A stretch of 10,048 nt of DNA. Source: Pseudomonadota bacterium (lineage in GTDB: Bacteria; Pseudomonadota; Gammaproteobacteria; Pseudomonadales; Pseudomonadaceae). This document shows positions 1-8,045 of the stretch, one piece after another; position 1 is the stretch's first letter; the number at the start of each line of letters is the position of its first letter. Made by a program: the position numbers and the translations under genes. The DNA is taken from contig JAEWGL010000012.1 of NCBI GenBank assembly GCA_023388335.1, forward strand, positions 1-10,048, given 5' to 3'. The notes beneath the pieces are model-generated. The model was not told where the DNA came from. It worked only from the letters and a program-made list of their open reading frames with translations, and searched no databases.

Positions 1-822
1 CGCGGCCTGCTGCTGACCACCGAGCAGGGCACGCCGCAGATGGCCGCACCGCAGGCTCTGACCCAGCTGCAGGAAGGGCAGCAGTTGCTGCAGCAGTTGG
101 CCGAATCGGCGGCCAACCAGCAGGCGCAGCTGCCGAGCGATCCGGCCGAACTGCCCGCGGACACCACGCTGGGCGAGCTGCAGGAACACCTGCGTGCGAC
201 CCACAGAGGCAGCACGGCCGGCAGCATCACCGGGGGCGATGGCGAAGCACCCGGCTGGAGCGCCCCGATTCTGCTGGGCAGTGGCGTGGCCGGCGTGCTG
301 AGCCTGACCCCGGCCGACCAGGTCTGGGTGAGCGGCACGCACACCACCCTGGCCAGCGGCGTGGCGCTGAACTGGATGACGCAGGGCTCGCTGACACTGG
401 CGGTTGCCGGTGGCCTGGTGCTGTACACCGCCGGTGTGCAGCCCAGCGGCGAGAGCCCGAACCAGGAGCGTGGCATCGCGCTGCACGCCGCGCAGGGCAA
501 GGTAAGCGCACGCGCGCACAGGAACCAGGCGATCGTGGCGGCCAAGACCCAGGTGCGCATTGCCAGCACCGAAGCAGACGTGATGCTGTCGGCGCCGAGC
601 AAGCACCTGCTGGCGACGGCGGCGGGGGCGTACATCCGGATCGAGGGTGACAACATCGAGCTGGGCGCGCCGGGGAAGGTGGAGTTCAAGGCGAGCCAGC
701 GGGAGTGGGTGGGGCCGGCGAGTGTGGCGGGCGAGGCGAAGCTGCCGAGCGCCACCCTCGACAAGTGCAATGAGGCAAGCGTAGATGCGGCAAAGTCAGG
801 GGCGGCGAATGTCGCGCTATGA
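1..822 (+). CDS. vgrG: T6SS spike protein VgrG (TssI), C-terminal part, 5' end outside window
   Basis: The frame is open from the first base to TGA at 820-822, giving 273 residues of a protein that begins upstream. It opens with RGLLLTTEQGTPQM and a Gln/Ala/Leu-rich helix, as found where the DUF2345 region starts in VgrG. Regular short beta repeats follow (LTPADQVWVSGTHTTLASG, GIALHAAQGKVSARAHRNQ, TEADVMLSAPSKHLL, GAYIRIEGDNIELGAPGKVEF), ending in the usual FKASQREWVGPAS block. VgrG trimers form the tip of the T6SS tube and carry effectors through C-terminal additions and adaptors. A tail of about 25 residues after DUF2345 (from LPSATLDKC) is the likely docking site for the downstream adaptor (inference). 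G+C content and codon use are clearly higher than in the cargo genes. The last 14 bases overlap the adaptor start. Family assignment is secure; which VgrG paralogue it is cannot be told. Confidence 0.93.
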   Translation, partial: RGLLLTTEQGTPQMAAPQALTQLQEGQQLLQQLAESAANQQAQLPSDPAELPADTTLGELQEHLRATHRGSTAGSITGGDGEAPGWSAPILLGSGVAGVLSLTPADQVWVSGTHTTLASGVALNWMTQGSLTLAVAGGLVLYTAGVQPSGESPNQERGIALHAAQGKVSARAHRNQAIVAAKTQVRIASTEADVMLSAPSKHLLATAAGAYIRIEGDNIELGAPGKVEFKASQREWVGPASVAGEAKLPSATLDKCNEASVDAAKSGAANVAL

Positions 823-1720
823 CGATCGGTTCGATGTTCTGGTGGCGCTGCGTGACCAAATCGCAGCATCCGCGCAGCCGTGGTTCGTCCTGATCGACCC
901 TATGTCGCGTACTGATCTGAGTTGCATTGACCAGTTCAATAGACAGAAGCACCTCGTCGATTTGACGAGCTATGGCCTTGACAGAGCGCTCTGCCCCTAT
1001 GTCGTCAGCATTCTGGGTGGCCGGGACGAATTCCTGGAAGAGACTGTGTCGCTGGCATGGGAGCGCCGTCAAGATTGGCAGGAGCCACAGCCGGTCTGCG
1101 GCTGGTTGTCTTCAAGCCTGTCTCCAGGCTCCATTGCTCTTTCTATCAAACAGACAGCTCTTACGCGCACGAAGGAAGGGAAAAGGAATCTGAGAAGGTT
1201 CTACGATCCGAGGGTGGTCCGGCATGCATCTTTCTCGGGATGCCCTGTGTATGCACCAGATGATTGGGAGCATTGGCTTCAGTTGGGGTTCGATGGCAAC
1301 ACGCTCCTCGTTCCGCACAGGATGCCCAATGTTGATCGAAACGGCGTCATTCCGAGCGATCCAGTCCATGACGAATGGGTGGTTCCCACCGTTGCGGCGA
1401 TTGCGCAATTGCAGCGCTTTGGCGAACGTCCATCAGTGCATGAGCAACTACTGCAATCGGCAGTTCGCTGTGCGATCGAGCTGGGGCTCCCCCCGGAGAG
1501 CACCGCGGATGCCGTTAGTTTTCTCCTCCATAAAGTGCTGGTGCATCCGGAAATTGAGCGGCATCCGACGGTTCGCGTGTGGCTGAAGCAAGCGGCATCA
1601 GGAGAAGCGTCGTACGCTGATCAGAGCGCTGAGGCCTCGTCCAGCTGGTGGCGTGACGTGGAAAGCGGGCAGTGGCAGAAGAACATCAAGGAAGAATCAA
1701 GGGAGACGCGACATGGCTGA
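809..1720 (+). CDS. DUF4123-type T6SS effector adaptor/chaperone (Tap/Tec, VasW-like)
   Basis: This is a 303-residue soluble protein with no signal peptide or membrane segment. The N-terminal part looks like DUF4123: WFVLIDPMSRTDL near residues 25-37 (the usual 'aLlDaa' strand), a CPYVVSIL strand at 62-69, and the hallmark FYDPRV at 131-136. The C-terminal half (about 140-303) is variable, as expected for the effector-specific part. Family members bind a cognate effector and load it on VgrG; VasW for VasX in Vibrio cholerae is the closest layout. The chosen ATG at 809 has AGGGG at 798-802, six bases upstream, and lies inside the vgrG 3' end. An in-frame ATG at 785 with GAGG at 772-775 would add eight residues and cannot be excluded. 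The gene overlaps the effector by 8 bases, so all three are probably translated together. Family assignment rests on reading motifs, not a profile search. Confidence 0.82.
   Translation: MSRYDDRFDVLVALRDQIAASAQPWFVLIDPMSRTDLSCIDQFNRQKHLVDLTSYGLDRALCPYVVSILGGRDEFLEETVSLAWERRQDWQEPQPVCGWLSSSLSPGSIALSIKQTALTRTKEGKRNLRRFYDPRVVRHASFSGCPVYAPDDWEHWLQLGFDGNTLLVPHRMPNVDRNGVIPSDPVHDEWVVPTVAAIAQLQRFGERPSVHEQLLQSAVRCAIELGLPPESTADAVSFLLHKVLVHPEIERHPTVRVWLKQAASGEASYADQSAEASSSWWRDVESGQWQKNIKEESRETRHG
1699..1705 (+). promoter_or_regulatory. Ribosome binding site of the VasX-like effector
   Basis: AAGGGAG lies seven bases before ATG 1713, inside the last codons of the adaptor gene. It decides the effector start in favour of 1713 over the upstream in-frame ATG at 1653, which has no comparable site and would overlap the adaptor far more. 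Confidence 0.7.
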
Positions 1721-4700
1721 TGGCGCAGCGATTGCGGGAAGTGTAAAACGTTCGGTACAGAACACGGCGCCGTTTGGCGACTGCAAAAAGTGCGACAAGG
1801 CAGGTTTTCCGATCCTGCCTATGCGCTTCGCCTATACACCGAAGGCAACGGTAGCCGAGACCAAGGCGGCGAGCCTTGATGGTCAAGACTACAGTCTGAC
1901 TGCCGGTGCGCTTGCATTGCGCATGCTTAGCCAAGGCTATCTGTATATGCTGGACGAGCGCGGTGCGGGTACGTGGAGGTCGTTCCTGGTGGCCGTTGAC
2001 GGTTCTCTTTCCGAAATGCCTTCAGTAACGACTGTTGAACCAAGCGAAGCGCAATGTGGAAGAAGTGACCACAATGTGCGTTCAGCCGCATTCTCGATCC
2101 GGGATCCGAAGCAAGCCAAACGAATCTGGCTGGCCTATTTCAGTGTCGTGCAGACCGAGCATCAGCTCGCAGTGTACGAAGCTGCGCTGCTAGGAAAGGC
2201 GATGCCCGAGCGAAGCTCGGAAGATCCCGAGATCGATCCAGCCTACGTGGAAAAACGTTTTCAGCTCTACTCTATCCCTGATCTGATGTCCGCAGCAAAA
2301 GCTGGATCGCTTGCGCATCCTCAGGCATGCCTTTTTGGGAATGGCTTGGGAAAACTGAGCGAGTATGCCGCTGAGTTCACAGGAAAGCACCAGGTGTACG
2401 CCGAGAGCATCACGCCCGGCGCCGACTATTCTGCGCGAGCTTCAGCTATTGCCTCGCGAATGGCAGGAATGCACGAAGGTGGCGGTGTTGCTGTCTACAT
2501 GCATGATCCGATGGGCATTGCGATGGAAATTAGGCATTTTGCAAGCCTGCGGCGCTTGAATATCGAGAGAATCAATCAAAAATACAGTAGACAGATTGCA
2601 GTCAAGCGACTGATCGAGCAGATTGGGGCCTCTTGGAAAGCTGGCGGTGCCGACAAGGCGGAGGAGTGGGTCGAAGACTATCTCGATAAAATTGACTCGT
2701 CGAAGATTGAAAGTTTCGAGTCAAGCTTCAAGGCGGAGATTGGAAACCTTCCGCAATTGCTGGACGCACATGTCGAAGATTGCAACTCTTTCGCGAACGG
2801 CTGGGCGTTGCAGACATGCGTACGGCATGATTTCGATGTGGCCGAACCCGATAGCGTCCTGGAGATGGTCTGTCAGACTGCGGCGGTACTGGGCGGCGGC
2901 CCTCTCTGTGACGCTGATCGCAATAATATGGTAAAGGAATTTGAGAAGCCAGCTGATAAGAACCTGTGGTACTGGGTGATTGCTGGTGGTCAGAAAAGCT
3001 TGCTTGCGAATATTGCGGAGAATAAGTCTGCAGATGTGCAGGGCATCATCAAGTCCAGCTACAGCGTGTATGACGGCTGGCTTGCCGAGCATAAGGAGTT
3101 CACGCGTCATTTGCAGTCGCGGCTCGCGGGCGAGCCGCCGGACCCAGATTGGCGGCCGGGCCCAACCCGCACCGCGGTCTATAGAAACGCGTTAGCTGCG
3201 GATGAGGCTGTTGGAAACATGATTACCGGTGTGCAAGGAATGCTCACTGATATCAAGTTTGCTGGGTTCAAGAATCTGCGCGTATTCTCCATCGCCGGCG
3301 CCCTTTGGTTCCGGACAGCCGTGCAGCCCGTTTTGGAAGTGGTCACCGTCGCAGATTTCATTCGGGATAATAAAGAGAGTGCATGGGGGCACAAGCTCGA
3401 TGCCAGGTTGCAGCGATCAGTGGATCCAGAGGGTGCGCGCCGGTCTTCAATCAATCTAGCTGATGTGACTGATGAGTTGGGGGAGGCGGGGCGGAAGAAG
3501 ATCCCGCTACTCCGCATACAGTGGGGTGAAATCATTGAGGTAGAGTCTCTAACTGGCCAGCAAGCGCGCGAAGTGAGTCGTCAGGTCAATCGACGTATTC
3601 GCGCTCAGAGCAAGGCGGCAGCGGCTGCGAATGGTGGGCGGAAGTTCACAAGAACGCCGCTGAGTTCGAGCATGGAAAAAGTATATGAACAACTCCACCG
3701 GCAGGGGCTGATTGAGCAAGCGGCCCAGCGCGCTCAGCGGGAGTTGGCTGAGGAAGCGGTCCGAGTGACGGCTGCGCGGGCAAGAAACGCAACTGCGAGT
3801 GTGGTTGCCATGCCTGCTGCAATGCAGTCATTGCCCCAAGCAACGTCAGGAGGATGGAGCACCCGTACAATCGCCTTGTTGAAGAACGGCGGTGCAGTCG
3901 GAGGTTTGGCGGTTTGGGCGGCCGGATTTCAAACTGTAGCATTCATGGCGTCTTTGAAGGAGATAGACGACAAGCCCTCGGTTGCGGCATACGCAAAGAT
4001 GGCTGCTTCGATCATTGGTTTTGTTGGGGCTGCTTCTGAAGTGACTGGTGGGATGCTCGTTCTGCGTGCCTACTTTACATCCAGTGAAGTGATAGGAACT
4101 CTCGGACTTCGGGTAACAGCGCTCGGTGGTGTAATTGGAGGTGTTGCGGGCGTCATCGCGGGCGTGATGACTCTAACTGACTCTGTGGATCTGATTAGAG
4201 ACAAGGACTACGATGCGGGCACCCGAATGATGGCGGCTGGTATTTTGCTGACTACCAGTGGCATAGCGACAATAGGTGGTGGGGCGGTGGGCTTGGGTAT
4301 GTTCTCACTAGGAGGGCCGATTGTATGGGCTATCATTGCTGTGGGTGCCGCAATTGTAGGTCTGTACTTTCTGGTGTCAGCGGAAGATAAGCGTGATAAT
4401 CCGCTGCAGGTATGGTTAAGGTCCTGCGTCTTTGGAATAAAGGTTACATATCAAAATGCTGAAGAGGAGCGGGCGGTTCTCGAGAAGCTATTTGTCATTC
4501 CCTTCTCCGTAACTGTCGTTTGGCGGCAGGGACAGTCCATCATGGGCTTCCGATTCGGAGGGACTGTGGATGTCGTCATTGATGCGCCCGATGTGGCGCC
4601 TGGAAAGGGTTGGCTGAGCTATAGTATTTCGCTTGAAATGGAAGATGGACGCCTGCTAGAGGCATCCTCAGATCGGCTCATTGCCTCTGATTTGCGGGAG

Positions 4701-4952
4701 GGCTTGGTCGATAGGTATCGAATTTCTGAAGGGCTGGAGGCGCAGAATAGGGGGTTGGCATCCCCTACAACTGGGGGCGCCACGCTTAGAAGAAGTCAGG
4801 CAAATGGTGTGATGTGGAGGGTGGTTTACGTCACAAATCAGTTGAAGCGTTTACGAGTGACTGCCCGGATGTGGCCGGATAAAAGTAGTAGCCCAGAAAT
4901 TGTTTTGCCTAGCGCTGCAGGGATCGTTGAATCAGTTGTTGCTGCAGATTAA
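1713..4952 (+). CDS. T6SS VasX-like membrane-targeting effector (BTH_I2691-type)
   Basis: The protein has 1079 residues. Residues 18-42 show the VasX N-terminal signature: a CKKC pair (Cys24, Cys27) followed by GFPILPMRFAYTP. Residues 60-180 fit the usual continuation (GALALRMLSQGYLYMLDE, then a WLAYFS strand). The middle is mostly soluble, with Ala/Arg/Glu-rich amphipathic helices at about 610-700. Hydrophobic Gly/Ala-rich segments follow near 720-748, 762-788, 795-822 and 852-890, then a WLRSCVFG motif at 901-908 and a beta-rich tail (about 925-1060). VasX-family toxins are carried by VgrG and permeabilise the target inner membrane in a colicin-like way; that mode is inferred here. The start at 1713 is preferred over the in-frame 1653 ATG because AAGGGAG (1699-1705) precedes it by seven bases and the protein then begins MADGAAI. 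The reading frame is intact, so the toxin is probably functional. The cognate immunity gene follows 30 bases downstream. Confidence 0.85.
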   Translation: MADGAAIAGSVKRSVQNTAPFGDCKKCDKAGFPILPMRFAYTPKATVAETKAASLDGQDYSLTAGALALRMLSQGYLYMLDERGAGTWRSFLVAVDGSLSEMPSVTTVEPSEAQCGRSDHNVRSAAFSIRDPKQAKRIWLAYFSVVQTEHQLAVYEAALLGKAMPERSSEDPEIDPAYVEKRFQLYSIPDLMSAAKAGSLAHPQACLFGNGLGKLSEYAAEFTGKHQVYAESITPGADYSARASAIASRMAGMHEGGGVAVYMHDPMGIAMEIRHFASLRRLNIERINQKYSRQIAVKRLIEQIGASWKAGGADKAEEWVEDYLDKIDSSKIESFESSFKAEIGNLPQLLDAHVEDCNSFANGWALQTCVRHDFDVAEPDSVLEMVCQTAAVLGGGPLCDADRNNMVKEFEKPADKNLWYWVIAGGQKSLLANIAENKSADVQGIIKSSYSVYDGWLAEHKEFTRHLQSRLAGEPPDPDWRPGPTRTAVYRNALAADEAVGNMITGVQGMLTDIKFAGFKNLRVFSIAGALWFRTAVQPVLEVVTVADFIRDNKESAWGHKLDARLQRSVDPEGARRSSINLADVTDELGEAGRKKIPLLRIQWGEIIEVESLTGQQAREVSRQVNRRIRAQSKAAAAANGGRKFTRTPLSSSMEKVYEQLHRQGLIEQAAQRAQRELAEEAVRVTAARARNATASVVAMPAAMQSLPQATSGGWSTRTIALLKNGGAVGGLAVWAAGFQTVAFMASLKEIDDKPSVAAYAKMAASIIGFVGAASEVTGGMLVLRAYFTSSEVIGTLGLRVTALGGVIGGVAGVIAGVMTLTDSVDLIRDKDYDAGTRMMAAGILLTTSGIATIGGGAVGLGMFSLGGPIVWAIIAVGAAIVGLYFLVSAEDKRDNPLQVWLRSCVFGIKVTYQNAEEERAVLEKLFVIPFSVTVVWRQGQSIMGFRFGGTVDVVIDAPDVAPGKGWLSYSISLEMEDGRLLEASSDRLIASDLREGLVDRYRISEGLEAQNRGLASPTTGGATLRRSQANGVMWRVVYVTNQLKRLRVTARMWPDKSSSPEIVLPSAAGIVESVVAAD

Positions 4953-4982
4953 AGCTAAAAAGACGTGCGGATTGGTGATTGA

Positions 4983-6017
4983 ATGAAAATTGACGTAATG
5001 GATATGGATGGTGCCGTACAAGGGCTTGGCGGAAAGATGTATCCGCTGCTCTTGCATCGCACCGAAGACGGCGGTCCAGATTTTGTCCTCGACGTGGACG
5101 AGGATGCCTTGGTTGCTGTTCCGGACGTCAATTTAATTTCCGCCGGTAAGGGTATTGCGGTCATTATGCTGTTCGCGATTGCTTCGGTTACCGCCTATAT
5201 CCTTGGTTTTTTGCCGATGCTTATGGAGGATGTATCGAAGTTGGTTCTCCCGTTAATCATGGTTTTTCTGGTCGCCGTCTTGGGCCTTGCTGCGGCAATA
5301 TTTGTATTCAGGGCAGTGCGCAATGGTGATCGCCTGGATCCAATCCTCTTCAATAGACTGGATCAGACCGTTACTCATTACAGCGGCTCTGGGGCTATGG
5401 TCTACAATTGGAGATCGCTCAAGCCCTTTATTCGTATAATTCAGGTTGTACATGCTGCAGGTGGCTCAGTAACGTACCAGTTGATACTTGCGGACGTGGA
5501 CGTTGGTACTGGTGCGATTCGCTCTGAGTTTGTTGCGGGTAAAGGTGATTTGATAGGTGCGGGCGCTCACCGATTTGGTTTCTTTCAGGCTTTCATGGAA
5601 GGATCCCTTGCCGATCTTCCCAAGTTTCAGTTGGTTTCGTCCCGTATGGGTTGGCTCAAGCGAGTGGCGGTGAGTATCTGGACCTTGAATGCGACTCGTG
5701 AGCGTTTGTTGGGCCGGCAGCCTTGGACGCCCGGCGTCATTCTAATAACCATTATTTGGATCGCTCTGCTGACGCCACTTCAGCTGTCAGAGCTGATCGC
5801 TGCTGGGATATCCAAGGGGCCATTCGGAGTCAAGGAAACCGGGCCTTGGCCGTCGCGATTTGATGCGTTAAAGGACCGCTCAGTCCTGAAGTCAAAAGCG
5901 GAGCGCTATGGTGACGTGACATCCATTTCGCGGTGGGTGGTTACCAGTGCACTTGCCATCGGGGCTTCCATCTGGATGTTTCTTTTCGGACTGTTGTGCG
6001 TCGCCGTACTGCGGTAA
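4983..6017 (+). CDS. DUF6708-type membrane protein, probable immunity protein for the VasX-like effector
   Basis: The protein has 344 residues and about four transmembrane helices: 56-79 and 86-109 as a hairpin near the N-terminus, then 249-269 and 318-341. After the hairpin comes the DUF6708 hallmark PILFNR (120-125), then a tryptophan strand around YNW (141-143) and a helix ending FMEG (204-207). The same sequence of landmarks occurs in the second protein at 8341-9273. DUF6708 proteins are typically found beside VasX/BTH_I2691-type effectors. Position 30 bases after the toxin and multi-helix topology match an inner-membrane immunity protein such as TsiV2, which blocks the toxin where it acts; the immunity role is inferred. 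ATG 4983 has a modest GGTGA at 4974-4978; a start at 4998 (MDMDG) is possible. No clear promoter or terminator is visible around it, so it is probably expressed with the effector. Confidence 0.75.
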   Translation: MKIDVMDMDGAVQGLGGKMYPLLLHRTEDGGPDFVLDVDEDALVAVPDVNLISAGKGIAVIMLFAIASVTAYILGFLPMLMEDVSKLVLPLIMVFLVAVLGLAAAIFVFRAVRNGDRLDPILFNRLDQTVTHYSGSGAMVYNWRSLKPFIRIIQVVHAAGGSVTYQLILADVDVGTGAIRSEFVAGKGDLIGAGAHRFGFFQAFMEGSLADLPKFQLVSSRMGWLKRVAVSIWTLNATRERLLGRQPWTPGVILITIIWIALLTPLQLSELIAAGISKGPFGVKETGPWPSRFDALKDRSVLKSKAERYGDVTSISRWVVTSALAIGASIWMFLFGLLCVAVLR

Positions 6018-6476
6018 ATTTCTCGATGACAGGGATGAGGTGGAGTTCGTTGTCGCGACCGCAGGAGGCTAGATGTTTATCTGCTTAGCTAGGCCCAGCA
6101 CGAGTGTGGCGAGAGAGGGCTCCGCTGCTGCCAGGTCGTGACCGCACTACGTCAAGCCTAGATGTGCAGGGCCACGGGGGTAGTTCAATTTGGCATGCTG
6201 CCGTGCTTCCCGGCCTTGGGAGCTGCATTCACGCCAAGCGTGTGTTTGTTCGCTGGATACCCTCTTGCGAGTTGTAGCTCCAATGCCAGGCTCACAGAAA
6301 TCAGTGCCATTGGCAATGCGCTCGGGCGCGACTAGGTCGAGCCGTGGAAGAGTGCCTCGGTCGGCTATGTAGCCACTCCGGCTGAATCTTAACCATCAGA
6401 CCATGCTTGCGTGAACATTGGAGGGCAGCAGCAGTCTGCCGCCCGTCAGAAACATCCGAGGGGAAACGCTCAGTCA
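6018..6476. other. Gene-free stretch between immunity gene and SUMF1 gene
   Basis: This lies between two convergent genes. Reading frames on both strands are short and frequently stopped, and none resembles a known protein. I see no tRNA-like clover pattern and no repeats of useful length. A small hairpin (GGCAG-loop-CTGCC, about 6424-6440) has no T tract, so it is not a convincing terminator. Possibly decayed sequence from earlier cargo exchanges (inference). Confidence 0.5.
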
Positions 6477-7388
6477 TTAGTCCTGAGTGGCGCAGCGGAA
6501 CCCGTGGCTTGCATTTTGATTAGCATCAATGTCACTTCCGTGGGCATTCTTGAGCTTGGGTGGATCCGGAAGCCGGTGATCGCGCGCAAACGTCATCGCA
6601 ACAAATACAAGCGAATCACCGCCGCGATTGTCATTTCCTCGAATTACTTTCTCGGTTCCTTCCTTCGGGCCAAGAGGATTCCGGGCATCTCCTCCCGTGT
6701 AGTCTTCCTCGTACCAATCCTGTACCCACTCAAAGCCGTGGTCTGTCATGTCGTACAGTCCAGCGGGATTGGGAGGGAATTTGCCTAGGGCAGTTCCGCT
6801 GCCGTCATCGTACTGGGAGTAGCTCGCTACATTGCGACCATCGTCGATACTGCCTGTATCGGTCGCAAATACAACCATTTTGCCACCTGATCGCGCCGCA
6901 AATTCCCACTGCGCTTCAGTTGGGAGCGTCAGCTTCCTGCCTGACGCCTTCCCGGCCCATGCGCAGAAGTCCATGGCATCCTGCCACTTGACTCCGGCAG
7001 CGGCTTTGGGGTCAGCGCGGTAAAGCGTCGTGTCGATCTTCGAAGTGCCCGCCTTCGGGCGACCTGTAGCGTCCGTGAAAGCGTCAAAATCCTCAATCGA
7101 TACCTTGCGGGCCATGATCGTGAAGCCGTCGAGCGTGATCTTACGGAGGACGTCGTCATTCATTGCTCCGCTATAGGGTAGTTTTTCCTCGTTGTGCACC
7201 GGGCCGAAGTCGCCCATGAGGAACGAGCCTCCCTTGATCGGCACCAGATCCGACAAGATCTTCTGCTGGGTAGCTGCACCGGAACCGCGGTCTGCCTGGG
7301 CAGACGACTTGTCATCCTTGGCGAACGCGGTGGTGGTAAGCGGCAGGACTGCTAGCAGGACCGCTGTCCGGAGTGAAAGCATAGACAT
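6477..7388 (-). CDS. Exported SUMF1/formylglycine-generating-enzyme-fold protein, likely not a true FGE
   Basis: The protein has 303 residues. Residues 1-23 form a signal peptide (Arg, then a Leu/Ala/Val core, ending AFA before KDDK), so it should act in the periplasm; there is no lipobox cysteine. The mature part carries the SUMF1 (FGE-sulfatase) landmarks in order: IKGGSFLMGDFG (51-62), a DGFTIMARKVSIEDF strand (87-101), WQDAMDFCAWAG (135-146), LTLPTEAQWEFAARSGG (153-169), GLYDMTDHGFEWVQDWY (210-226), VIRGNDNRGG (248-257) and GFRCA (296-300). True FGE has two copper-binding cysteines just after the RGGS-like motif; here that stretch (DSLVFVAMTFARD) has none. Only Cys142 and Cys299 remain in the mature part. 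The fold is therefore probably used for binding rather than for making formylglycine. The start is well set: AAGGAG sits six bases upstream on the minus strand. A weak -10-like TACTAT (complement of 7414-7419) could give its own promoter. It sits between two T6SS immunity genes; an immunity or accessory role is a guess. Confidence 0.85.
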   Translation of the reverse strand: MSMLSLRTAVLLAVLPLTTTAFAKDDKSSAQADRGSGAATQQKILSDLVPIKGGSFLMGDFGPVHNEEKLPYSGAMNDDVLRKITLDGFTIMARKVSIEDFDAFTDATGRPKAGTSKIDTTLYRADPKAAAGVKWQDAMDFCAWAGKASGRKLTLPTEAQWEFAARSGGKMVVFATDTGSIDDGRNVASYSQYDDGSGTALGKFPPNPAGLYDMTDHGFEWVQDWYEEDYTGGDARNPLGPKEGTEKVIRGNDNRGGDSLVFVAMTFARDHRLPDPPKLKNAHGSDIDANQNASHGFRCATQD

Positions 7389-8045
7389 GAAGAACTCCTT
7401 GGCCGAGCAGTAAATAGTAGCAGCGGAGGTGACGAGCTAGGTAAATGCCACATCTCGGTTAAATGGCTACAGGGGATCGCAACGCCCGGGGTAGGACGGT
7501 CTTTGAGGGGCCGCTTTCTGGGATAAGGAGGCAATGACGGCGGTGCGGAATGGGTGGCCGGAGTCCATGGCAAATATGCTGATGAGCGGAGAGCAGGTCA
7601 GGATGCTGGTAGCGGGCGAGCTGAGCAATCCTTTCTTGGCTGGGTCACGTTGCGTCCGCATCTCGGCGCTGGCCGATTCTAATGGCGCCAATCCAACCAG
7701 TGATAATGGGAGTCCTGACTCATTAGGCGAGGCGCCCCTGCGTCTGTATGCTATATGCTGGCGAATAATCCAATCTGGTGCGCGCGCGAGAATCAGATGG
7801 CGCGCTTCCGGAAATAATGCATAGTAGAGGCGAGGGTCAGGAGCGATGAGGTCAATGAGCGGCTTGAGAGTAGTGGAGACAGGGTGCTAGGGTGAGCTGC
7901 GCGGTTTGCCGAGCCTGAAGTATGCGTCCCCGGCGGAGATGCTGAAGTTCCCGGGCATTGGAAAGCAGGCCTCGTCACGGCCTTCTATAGAGCGAGAAGG
8001 ATTCCAGGCTTTATAATCTCGTCGGAGGCCTGGCGGGCTCTTGCG
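7389..8045. other. Gene-free stretch upstream of the SUMF1 gene, probably decayed cargo
   Basis: About 650 bases without a convincing gene. The longest plus-strand frame (7534-7824) follows AAGGAGG by only two bases and encodes no recognisable fold. Minus-strand frames are also unconvincing. The end of this stretch (7896-8045) is open in the same frame as the toxin remnant that follows but shows no similarity to the toxin, so the remnant's left breakpoint should be near 8046. An imperfect inverted repeat (CCAATCTG with CAGATGG, about 7770-7800), overlapping GCGCGC blocks, is the only local structure I see. It may hold the SUMF1 promoter near its left end. Confidence 0.5.
7395..7400 (-). promoter_or_regulatory. 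Ribosome binding site of the SUMF1-fold gene
   Basis: The minus strand reads AAGGAG, six bases before ATG at 7388-7386. It supports MSMLS as the true start and keeps the signal peptide at the N-terminus. A second ATG two codons later is less well spaced. Confidence 0.75.

Noticed and set aside
1653..1712. Upstream in-frame ATG for the toxin
   Set aside because: The added 20 residues are basic and unlike VasX N-termini, and the strong ribosome site points to ATG 1713.
6424..6440. Hairpin GGCAG-loop-CTGCC as terminator of the convergent genes
   Set aside because: Short stem and no T tract on either strand.
6411..6788. Plus-strand frame of 125 codons
   Set aside because: Most of it is antisense to the well-supported SUMF1-fold gene and its product has no recognisable features.
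7534..7824. Possible 96-residue gene after AAGGAGG
   Set aside because: The ribosome site is only two bases from the ATG, the protein has no recognisable motif, and codon use is not gene-like.
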